From: Euryarchaeota archaeon UBA62
GTDB lineage: Archaea; Thermoplasmatota; Poseidoniia; Poseidoniales; Thalassarchaeaceae
Direction: 5' to 3'
Length of the DNA: 8,741 nucleotides
Assembly (NCBI GenBank): GCA_002502095.1
Contig: DAPJ01000028.1
Coordinates: forward strand, 7,511-16,251
Positions within the stretch are counted from its first letter, which is position 1. Every line of letters starts with the position of its first letter. This document shows positions 1 to 5,967 of the stretch, piece by piece. The notes under the pieces were generated by a model. That model had not been told where the DNA came from. It saw nothing but the letters and a program-made list of their open reading frames with translations, and made no database searches. Both the position numbers and the translations under genes were made by a program.

Positions 1-24
1 CTTGTACTTGATTGAAGCATTAAC

Positions 25-498
25 CTAGATATCTAGGATAACTTGTGAGGTCCATCCCGGACCTTCGAAATCGGGTACTTCGGAGATTTTTCCACTAATT
101 GTTACCCCCTCTGGAACCTCCTCGAGAATCAATTCGTGCATTGTGATAGCCTTTACTTCTATTTCCCTCTCTACCAAATCCGCGTCTATCCACGATACAT
201 GACCAGAGATATATTCGTCAGAAACAGAAATAGAGACATCGACAAGCCACTGTCCCTCGCCATACCCCCTGTATAGGACCTCTTCTAGCCATCTGACTAG
301 TCCTCTCTCTAGATCATCGCCAATTATAGGAATAGCCCAGGTAGAGGTGTGCCTTGCAATTGAGTTAAGTTCGCTGATTGGTACTACAAGCTGATATTCC
401 TGTATGCCGAGGGTGGTTTCTCTAATGATGCTCTCTAATGTGTTAGAGAAAGACCTGATTCCTACGTCAGCTGTAGTAGGAAATATCCACCATGACAT
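25..498 (-). CDS. Archease (RtcB RNA-ligase cofactor)
   Basis: This 157-residue protein is an archease, the small protein that helps the RNA ligase RtcB become guanylylated and turn over during tRNA splicing and RNA repair in the cytoplasm. Family hallmarks are visible in order: TADVGI near the N-terminus (residues 9-14), a WLEEVLY helix in the middle, EVKAITMHEL in the C-terminal half, and a terminal VILDI. Asp11 and Asp156 correspond to the metal-binding aspartates of the family. The usual His before TAD is Thr here. The start is the ATG at 498. The frame stays open to about 636, but that stretch is a shadow of the upstream gene's 3' end and resembles no archease. The start lies 34 nt after the upstream stop, with no convincing Shine-Dalgarno or TATA box, so it is probably co-transcribed with the secreted-protein gene. 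RtcB is not in the window. Family assignment comes from recalled motifs and is strong. Confidence 0.9.
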   Translation of the reverse strand: MSWWIFPTTADVGIRSFSNTLESIIRETTLGIQEYQLVVPISELNSIARHTSTWAIPIIGDDLERGLVRWLEEVLYRGYGEGQWLVDVSISVSDEYISGHVSWIDADLVEREIEVKAITMHELILEEVPEGVTISGKISEVPDFEGPGWTSQVILDI

Positions 499-532
499 AG
501 AAACAACTCTGGAACCTGAAATATCTGATGAC

Positions 533-3500
533 CTAGTTGAACATGTCGCAGAGTTCGCCTTGGGAGGGGAAGCTGGTTGGGTCCTTCGGATGAGTGTTCC
601 ATTTATTTTCGCACTTGTTGACGAAGCCATCACCATCGGAGTCTACATTGGCGTCAGCCGGATCCATCGGGTCAAAGCCGAAATAATACTCCCAACCGGC
701 CCACATAGAGTCATCATCCTGATCTTGATGATATACTTCTGAGCCGTCTTCCCAGATGTCACCATCACTGTCTGGATTGACTGGGTTGGTGCCATTCTGA
801 TATTCCTCGAAATTAGTATAATTCTCAAGGTCGTTGTAGAATCTTAAACCAGCCTCTGTCATGTGATCAATATGGCACTCAGAATTCTGTGGATTATTCC
901 ATCCTGGACAATACCTGTTCATCAGATTAGTACGGTTTAGTCCATCCTCGTCGAAATCTTCTTGCCCATCATCTATACCATCTAAATCTGAATCAGGCAT
1001 TCTGGGGTCCATTGGACCTCTAGCGCCCAGTGCATCTAGAGTATTATTGTCGACTAGTCCCATCATAAGTGATTCCTCGGAATAGATTACCTCCCAACCG
1101 TCTGGTAACTTGTCGCCATCTGTATCGTGTGATACTGGGTTCGTATCCCATCTGTCCGGTGCCTCTTGAGAATTCATCAGAGTGTCATTGTCTATGTCGA
1201 AAACTGAATCAGGAATGGAGCCGTATGAAGGATCTAATGCCCACCTCCCTCCATCGGGAATGAAGAATCCTGAGATATTCAACTCCCAAAGGAAATATTC
1301 CGGATCTATGATCCCATCGTTATTCCTGTCTCCGGAGGAGGAGAATCCATCTAGATAGTTCTTCCATATCCAACCACCGGGGCCTAATCCACATTCCATC
1401 ATTGAATCACAACCTGGAGGTAGCCACCAGTCTGTCACTACCCAGAGGCTATGGCTATTGGTATTCTGCTGTACGGAAAATACTTGCATCTCCCAACCAT
1501 CTGGTTGAGAGTCGCCATCGGTATCATTGTTCAAGGGGTTCGTTGCGGACTGCCATGGTCGCGGGATAAACAGTACTTCTCCTCCATCGTTTAGTCCGTC
1601 GGCATCACTATCGGCGTTGTTGGCGTGAGTAATGTACTGGTCCTCTCCATCTACAACCTCCTCACCGTCCTCTAGGCCATCGTTATCAGAATCGAAGGCG
1701 GATGCGTTAGTGTAGTATACGGAGCCATTCCAGACAAATCCATCAATAGCCTCTGTAAAGTCCTCCAAACCATCAGAGTCAGTGTCTTTGTCAGTAGCAT
1801 TGGTGAATGTCTCAAAGTACTCCACTGCGTCAGATAATCCATCCCTGTCAGTGTCATATGCGCCGGGGTCACTTCGTACAATTACATCCCTGACGCCATG
1901 ATCGACAATTCTGATTGTCCACCCTATTACTTCGATTCCATCAATTAAGCCGTCTCCATCAGTATCGGGAGAGAGTGGGTCCGTGGATCTGCCATCAATG
2001 GCCCCATCCCCGTCCCTATCCCTTGCATTGAACTCATCGAGATTCGTGAACCTTTCATCTTCCTCGACCACTACTACCAAGTCCTGTAGTCTGCTAGAAA
2101 TTTCCTGCCCCACTTCCACATTGATATGATATACCCAACCGGCAGTGAGCGTCTTGACAGGTATGTTGACGTACTCGCTGTCTTGGACTGTTCTAACATA
2201 GAGGATTGTCTTGTTTACTGTCACGTAATCCCCAATTTCAACCATTATTGATTGTACTGTTGAGACTCCTACCATGTCAGAATACCTGACGCCCCCGTCT
2301 CCATCTGAGTCATAACCGTCGAAGTCTGGATCGTCATCGGCATTGCTACCGTCATTTGGATGTATACCACTAAGATACTCCCAGCCATCGGGCATTCCGT
2401 CATTGTCAGTATCGAATTCTTCTGGATCAGTGAAATTTGAGGGTCCCCAGGTATAGGCAACCTCATACTCTTCCACATTGTTCAGTCCGTCTTCATCTGG
2501 ATCCCCGAATGCATCAGTCGCATTGGACGGATCTAGAAGGTCACCATAGCAGTACTCGAATCCGTCTGGCATTCCATCGCCATCAGTATCCCAGTCACTA
2601 GGCCCATTCAACCTTCCATCGCCGTCCATGTCTTGCTCGAACCAAGTAAGATCGCCGGACTCAGACATGAACTCACTGAATGGTGCTTGAAGACTAATAG
2701 TTCCAAAAACGGGAACTCCACAGTGAGTACCTAACTCAATAAAACCGAATGCAATCTCATGTCTATCTGCAATTAGATCGCCGTCACTGTCCTCTTGAAG
2801 CGGATTGGTGTCATACCTCTCTTCTACAAAATTTCTCAGACCGTCGGGAGTTGGTTGCTCCAGATCCAATGCGGCATCGCAGGATATCTCTCCATCGGCA
2901 TTAGCTACGAGATTCCAGTCATCATCACTTAGCTCATTCATTATCTGCTGTCTAGCATCTGGTCCTTGGCTGTTCACAGATCCATCTGGAGTTAGGAAAT
3001 AGCAGTCCCTATTGGCGTTTAGTGGATCCAGTAACCTTAGGACACCATTGGGTGTGATAATCTCGTGGACATGCATGGATTCCCACTTATCATTCAATCC
3101 ATCATCATCTGAGTCACTGTCCATAGGCTTGGTCCCTAGAGCCGCTTCTTCGGTATTTGTCAAGCCGTCCCTGTCTGGATCGCCATAGGGACCGTTGTCA
3201 GGATTGGGGAATGTTTCATTTTGTTCGCCTGTTTCATCTTCATTGTCAGTATCTGAGAATGGAATCTCAGAGTCGGCAGGCTCTCCGTTGTCGAGTGGGT
3301 CCAACCCATTCCTGATTTCCCAGCCATCGTCTAAGCCATCATTATCGGTGTCAAACTCTCTCCAATCAGTACCGTAAAGTGTCATTTCCATCCTATCTGG
3401 AATGCCATCGCCATCAGTATCTGTCCCACCTTGACCAGTGGATTCAATGTCTACAACATCTGAACCAGCTGGCTCGAATCCACCTGACTCTGTTGTCGAC

Positions 3501-3589
3501 AGTCCGGCCCCAATAATGGTGTAAATTCCGGCCAGACAGAGGGTTGCAACGATTGCAGTTACTGCATATTGATTGTGATTCATGGCCAT
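533..3589 (-). CDS. Large exported protein with about 25 thrombospondin type 3-like calcium-binding repeats
   Basis: A 1018-residue acidic protein. Residues 8-30 form a hydrophobic segment that acts as a signal peptide or N-terminal membrane anchor. From about residue 57 to 994 it carries some 25 Asp-rich loops of the form DxDxDGxxDxxE (for example at 57, 80, 334, 393, 542, 602, 633, 660, 822, 866, 983), typical of TSP3-type calcium-binding repeats, spaced irregularly with linkers. Residues about 436-521 lack loops and look beta-rich. Ten cysteines lie outside the hydrophobic segment (196, 237, 290, 346, 727, 733, 894, 905, 993, 1014), an even number that would suit disulfides. Several N-x-S/T sequons are present. 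No catalytic domain, C-terminal anchor or sorting signal is seen. The ATG at 3589 is preferred because GGTG lies 5 nt upstream; an ATG at 3583 is the alternative. Probably a calcium-stabilised surface or secreted protein; its partner is unknown. Confidence 0.88.
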   Translation of the reverse strand: MAMNHNQYAVTAIVATLCLAGIYTIIGAGLSTTESGGFEPAGSDVVDIESTGQGGTDTDGDGIPDRMEMTLYGTDWREFDTDNDGLDDGWEIRNGLDPLDNGEPADSEIPFSDTDNEDETGEQNETFPNPDNGPYGDPDRDGLTNTEEAALGTKPMDSDSDDDGLNDKWESMHVHEIITPNGVLRLLDPLNANRDCYFLTPDGSVNSQGPDARQQIMNELSDDDWNLVANADGEISCDAALDLEQPTPDGLRNFVEERYDTNPLQEDSDGDLIADRHEIAFGFIELGTHCGVPVFGTISLQAPFSEFMSESGDLTWFEQDMDGDGRLNGPSDWDTDGDGMPDGFEYCYGDLLDPSNATDAFGDPDEDGLNNVEEYEVAYTWGPSNFTDPEEFDTDNDGMPDGWEYLSGIHPNDGSNADDDPDFDGYDSDGDGGVRYSDMVGVSTVQSIMVEIGDYVTVNKTILYVRTVQDSEYVNIPVKTLTAGWVYHINVEVGQEISSRLQDLVVVVEEDERFTNLDEFNARDRDGDGAIDGRSTDPLSPDTDGDGLIDGIEVIGWTIRIVDHGVRDVIVRSDPGAYDTDRDGLSDAVEYFETFTNATDKDTDSDGLEDFTEAIDGFVWNGSVYYTNASAFDSDNDGLEDGEEVVDGEDQYITHANNADSDADGLNDGGEVLFIPRPWQSATNPLNNDTDGDSQPDGWEMQVFSVQQNTNSHSLWVVTDWWLPPGCDSMMECGLGPGGWIWKNYLDGFSSSGDRNNDGIIDPEYFLWELNISGFFIPDGGRWALDPSYGSIPDSVFDIDNDTLMNSQEAPDRWDTNPVSHDTDGDKLPDGWEVIYSEESLMMGLVDNNTLDALGARGPMDPRMPDSDLDGIDDGQEDFDEDGLNRTNLMNRYCPGWNNPQNSECHIDHMTEAGLRFYNDLENYTNFEEYQNGTNPVNPDSDGDIWEDGSEVYHQDQDDDSMWAGWEYYFGFDPMDPADANVDSDGDGFVNKCENKWNTHPKDPTSFPSQGELCDMFN
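608..3421 (-). repeat. Degenerate array of TSP3-type calcium-loop coding repeats
   Basis: This stretch encodes residues 57-994 of the large exported protein. The unit encodes DxDxDGxxDGWE-like loops, and spacing between loops varies from about 12 to over 40 residues. The array is conserved mainly at the protein level. Only short exact DNA repeats occur, for example an identical 17-bp stretch at 2574-2590 and 3405-3421. It is an old, diverged array rather than a recent tandem expansion. Confidence 0.8.
2027..2284 (-). other. Loop-free, beta-rich insert within the calcium-repeat protein
   Basis: Residues about 436-521 of the exported protein interrupt the Asp-rich loops. The segment alternates hydrophobic and polar residues (VNKTILYVRTV, WVYHINVEV, LQDLVVVVEEDE), as expected for a beta-sandwich-like module, and it contains no calcium-loop motif. 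I do not recognise the fold. It may be a ligand-binding or assembly module carried on the calcium-repeat stalk. Confidence 0.45.
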
Positions 3590-3594
3590 TGTTA

Positions 3595-3600
3595 CACCCC
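3595..3600 (-). promoter_or_regulatory. Ribosome-binding site GGGGTG for the exported protein
   Basis: On the coding strand GGGGTG precedes TAACA and the ATG at 3589. Its GGTG part matches the archaeal Shine-Dalgarno GGAGGTGAT, with 5 nt of spacing. This supports the first ATG over the ATG at 3583, where the spacing would be 11 nt. Its first G overlaps the foot of the adjacent palindrome. Confidence 0.55.
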
Positions 3601-3617
3601 GGCCCCCTAGGGGGCCG
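3600..3617. promoter_or_regulatory. Perfect 18-bp GC-rich palindrome in the 5' leader of the exported-protein gene
   Basis: The sequence cggccccctagggggccg is its own reverse complement. It lies about 10-27 nt upstream of the ATG and 22 nt downstream of the TATA-like box, so it overlaps or directly follows the expected transcription start. It could be a dimeric repressor operator, or in RNA a stem at the extreme 5' end of the message. It is unlikely to be a terminator because no T-run follows on the coding strand. Confidence 0.6.
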
Positions 3618-3638
3618 ACCCTTTGACATTAGGGACGG
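3615..3638. promoter_or_regulatory. Imperfect inverted repeat between the TATA-like box and the palindrome
   Basis: On the plus strand ccgaccct (3615-3622) and agggacgg (3631-3638) are inverted copies with 7 of 8 positions matching, separated by 8 bp. The left arm shares 3 bp with the 18-bp palindrome and the right arm abuts the TATA-like box. The placement suits an operator that blocks transcription initiation. No binding protein can be named from the sequence. Confidence 0.4.
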
Positions 3639-3644
3639 ATATAA
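3639..3644 (-). promoter_or_regulatory. TATA-like box for the exported protein and archease genes
   Basis: The coding strand reads CAAATGTTATATCC. TTATAT fits an archaeal box A, and the A-rich CAAA just upstream would suit a TFB recognition element. It lies 17 nt downstream of the preceding stop codon, in the only real intergenic gap of the window. With usual archaeal spacing, transcription would begin near 3612-3618, leaving a leader of about 25 nt. Confidence 0.5.
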
Positions 3645-3661
3645 CATTTGACAGGCCAGGA

Positions 3662-4756
3662 TTATCGGGAGATGGCTACGGAAGTTCTCTTTGGAGCTAT
3701 ATTCACAGTTACAACTCCTCCTTCTGAGCTAATCTTAATTCGGCCTTTTACCCCTGTCGATCTTTCCCAACAACCAAGCAATATGCCTCCTGAAATAGCA
3801 GGATGGAAGCACCCAATAATATCTGAATTCAACTCTCCATTTTCAGAGTTTAGTCTTGGATTTGATAGTCTTCCTAATCCCTGGAGAGAGAGGTTTCTAA
3901 TTGATGAGTTTGTCCAGTCCTTTGCCTCTGAAATCATAACATGCTTCTCACTGTCGGAAAACAGTTGCCTGCATGAATCTGCAACGGCCGTCCACCACAT
4001 AGCTCTTTTTCCAACTACATCTTTCCACATATAGTCCTCCTCGCGAGAATCCCTTAGTGAGACTATTTGAGCGAGTGTGAATTCTTCAAATCTTAATATT
4101 AGATCCCTATGAATCATAATTTTTCTTTCGCCATCAATCTCCCATCCGCCCGATTCTAATTCCCTGATATCGTCCCAGTGGAATATACTGGAGTTTTCAG
4201 TAGTTTCATCAGTGGCATTCCAATTCTTTTTCATTTCCTGGGGAGATGGTATATCCACTTCATCCTCGGTCAGTTCGACCATCAATACATCTTTTGATTC
4301 AGACCACCTGAACTTATGTCTTTTTCCCGTGGCCATCTCCCATGTACTAGCAATAATCCCTGCATCTAAAGGGCCTGAACAAAATCTATTGACTAAAATA
4401 ATGGTTTTTTCGGGAGAATCATCTATAATTTCTATTTCACCTAGCCCCCTGCATAATCTTCCTTCTGAGAAATATTTCCATTTTCGTGGATTCTTTCCTC
4501 GGGGAGAATCTTCTTGTAAAGCCATAAGGAATTCCTCTGACTCAGAAGAAGCATGGGCGATTTTTCTACCTAGGCTGAGGCTAGTCTTCATTTCAATATT
4601 TGAGAAGAGTGAATTCATCCATCTCGGACTCACCATCCAGATTTTTTGACCGTTCCTCTGTATATCAGAGATTGACCCGTCCGGTTCCGATTTCCATCTT
4701 TCTTCTAAAATTTCAGGGAGTGACTTTTGTTTTCTGAAACGATCTAGTAATCCCAG
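3662..4756 (-). CDS. Hypothetical protein with an internally duplicated domain and a probable CTG start
   Basis: I do not recognise this 364-residue protein. The frame reads without a stop from just after the preceding gene, but the first ATG comes only 40 codons in, at 4636. Translation from the CTG at 4756 gives an N-terminus MGLLDRFRKQK, a very ordinary start for a cytosolic protein. That CTG lies 4 nt after the aminotransferase stop and 8 nt after GGGGG. No ATG, GTG or TTG occurs in frame between CTG and 4636. The two halves look related. A GLG motif (104-106 and 293-295) is followed 35-37 residues later by WE..TG (139-144 and 330-335), with a similar G[IL]I/GIL segment before each WE and beta-like strands after it. 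No signal peptide or membrane segment is seen. A distant relation to V4R-type small-ligand domains is a guess only. Third gene of the alaS operon. Confidence 0.75.
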   Translation of the reverse strand: MGLLDRFRKQKSLPEILEERWKSEPDGSISDIQRNGQKIWMVSPRWMNSLFSNIEMKTSLSLGRKIAHASSESEEFLMALQEDSPRGKNPRKWKYFSEGRLCRGLGEIEIIDDSPEKTIILVNRFCSGPLDAGIIASTWEMATGKRHKFRWSESKDVLMVELTEDEVDIPSPQEMKKNWNATDETTENSSIFHWDDIRELESGGWEIDGERKIMIHRDLILRFEEFTLAQIVSLRDSREEDYMWKDVVGKRAMWWTAVADSCRQLFSDSEKHVMISEAKDWTNSSIRNLSLQGLGRLSNPRLNSENGELNSDIIGCFHPAISGGILLGCWERSTGVKGRIKISSEGGVVTVNIAPKRTSVAISR

Positions 4757-4759
4757 ATA

Positions 4760-4769
4760 ATCAACCCCC
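4760..4769 (-). promoter_or_regulatory. Shine-Dalgarno-like GGGGGTTGAT deciding a CTG start
   Basis: The coding strand GGGGGTTGAT resembles the archaeal Shine-Dalgarno GGAGGTGAT with one substitution and one extra T. It spans the last codons and stop of the aminotransferase gene. The CTG at 4756 lies 8 nt beyond the G-run, a suitable distance, whereas the first in-frame ATG at 4636 has no such site close by. Confidence 0.5.
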
Positions 4770-5963
4770 TAGGAAATCAGAGATCCTATTGAATGCCTCG
4801 TCTAAGATTTCAATCGGAGGCAGGCACACCATTCTGAAATGCCCATGGCCGTACTCGGGAGAAAATCCTGATCCATGCACGACTAATACATGTTTTTCTT
4901 CGAGTAGACGCAGTACGAAATTTTTATCATCAGATGATAGCTTATCGTTAGAAATTCTGACGAATAAGTAGAATGCCCCCCCTGGGGCCTCACATTCCAG
5001 GCCTTCTATTTCTGAAATCCTATTGATGCAATAATCTAGCCTCTCCTTTATCCTACTGCGGTGACCCTTGAGCCAATCAGTATCATCTGTCAGACCTGCC
5101 AGATAACCAAACTGTGCTGGTGTGGAAGCACAGAGCCTGCTCCTTAGTAGCCTCTCAACTCCATCGCGGACCAAGCCTAGCTTACCAGACGGGTCATGCC
5201 ATGCCATATACCCTATCCTCCAGCCCGGAGCGAAGTAAACCTTTGAAACTCCATTCAAGGCCAATACTGGAACTTTATTGGAACGTGATGCCACTGATAC
5301 AAATTTGTTCGTGAAATCCAAGCCATCATAAATCTCATCTGCTATTATTGTACATTTTGGCCACTGCTCGGCAATATGAATGAGGCTGTCTATCTCCTCA
5401 ACGGATGCAACGTTACCAGTCGGATTGTTCGGATTGATCAAAACCAGTAGGCGGACGCTTTCATCCATTTTTGATTTGATATCTTCTAGATCGATACGCC
5501 ATCCATCGTTTGGATCGAGGCGGTATTCTACAGTTGTGGCCCCATACATCTGCGGATAAGCCATGTATGGTGGGTAATGTGGGCCCGGAGCCAATACTTT
5601 GTCGCCGGGCTCTAAGAACGAGGCGAAAATAATCTGTAAAGCCTCGGTAACTCCATGTGTTACATAGACATCGTCCATTTCGCAAGCCCATCCTTTTTTG
5701 GTCTCTGACACCGCAATAGCCTCGCGTAATTCTGGAATCCCGTAAGAAGGGCCATATCCATTTTTTTGATTGTCCAGGGCATCCTTGTATGCACTGATCA
5801 TGTGCTTGGGAGTTGGAAGACCATCGAATGCCAATGGGTCTCCTACGTTCATTCGTATGATTTCATGACCTTGTTTCTCTAGTTCTACGGCTGGGACCAC
5901 TACGTCACGAATGGCATACTCTATTGCGGCCGCGCGGGCTGAAACATCGATTACCTCAACCAT
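4761..5963 (-). CDS. Class I/II PLP-dependent aminotransferase, probably alanine aminotransferase
   Basis: A 400-residue fold-type I aminotransferase, the normal length for the family. It probably interconverts pyruvate plus glutamate with alanine plus 2-oxoglutarate in the cytoplasm. Visible motifs: NVGDP (39-43), GYGPSYGIPELREAI (69-83), VTEALQ (105-110), NPNNPTG (177-183), ADEIYDGL (208-215, with Asp209 for the PLP ring nitrogen), the Schiff-base Lys241 in NGVSKVYFAPGWRIGY, STPAQF (280-285), and HFRMVCLPP with Arg377 as the likely substrate-carboxylate arginine. Overall it resembles archaeal alanine aminotransferases such as that of Pyrococcus furiosus from memory; aspartate or a broader specificity cannot be excluded. 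The start is the ATG at 5963, 4 nt after the alaS stop. The frame stays open to 6092, but those 43 codons overlap alaS and are not family-like. The adjacency to alaS links alanine supply to its use. Confidence 0.92.
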   Translation of the reverse strand: MVEVIDVSARAAAIEYAIRDVVVPAVELEKQGHEIIRMNVGDPLAFDGLPTPKHMISAYKDALDNQKNGYGPSYGIPELREAIAVSETKKGWACEMDDVYVTHGVTEALQIIFASFLEPGDKVLAPGPHYPPYMAYPQMYGATTVEYRLDPNDGWRIDLEDIKSKMDESVRLLVLINPNNPTGNVASVEEIDSLIHIAEQWPKCTIIADEIYDGLDFTNKFVSVASRSNKVPVLALNGVSKVYFAPGWRIGYMAWHDPSGKLGLVRDGVERLLRSRLCASTPAQFGYLAGLTDDTDWLKGHRSRIKERLDYCINRISEIEGLECEAPGGAFYLFVRISNDKLSSDDKNFVLRLLEEKHVLVVHGSGFSPEYGHGHFRMVCLPPIEILDEAFNRISDFLGG

Positions 5964-5967
5964 AATC

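Noticed and set aside
1..24. Start of another gene with ATG at 18-20 on the minus strand
   Set aside because: An AGGTT precedes this ATG closely, but only six full codons are visible before the edge, too few to support a gene.
499..636. Longer archease start giving 46 extra N-terminal residues
   Set aside because: Those codons are the out-of-frame 3' end of the calcium-repeat gene. The low-complexity Ser/Thr/Pro-rich translation is not archease-like, and family members begin a few residues before the TAD motif.
499..640. Frameshift joining the calcium-repeat protein to the archease
   Set aside because: The calcium-repeat protein ends naturally after its last loop, and the archease has a complete family-like N-terminus with its own ATG, so these are two separate genes.
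404..742. Plus-strand open frames opposite the genes, here and elsewhere in the window
   Set aside because: They lie wholly or mostly opposite well-supported genes, show no recognisable family motifs, and mirror the coding frames on the minus strand.
608..3421. RTX-type or CRISPR-like repeat array
   Set aside because: The loops are DxDxDGxxD rather than the GGxGxDxxx nonapeptide of RTX proteins. Exact DNA repeats are short and irregularly spaced within one coding frame, so there is no CRISPR array.
3600..3617. GC-rich palindrome as a transcription terminator for the upstream operon
   Set aside because: It has the symmetry of a terminator stem, but no T-run follows on the coding strand, and it lies downstream of the TATA-like box in the leader of the next gene.
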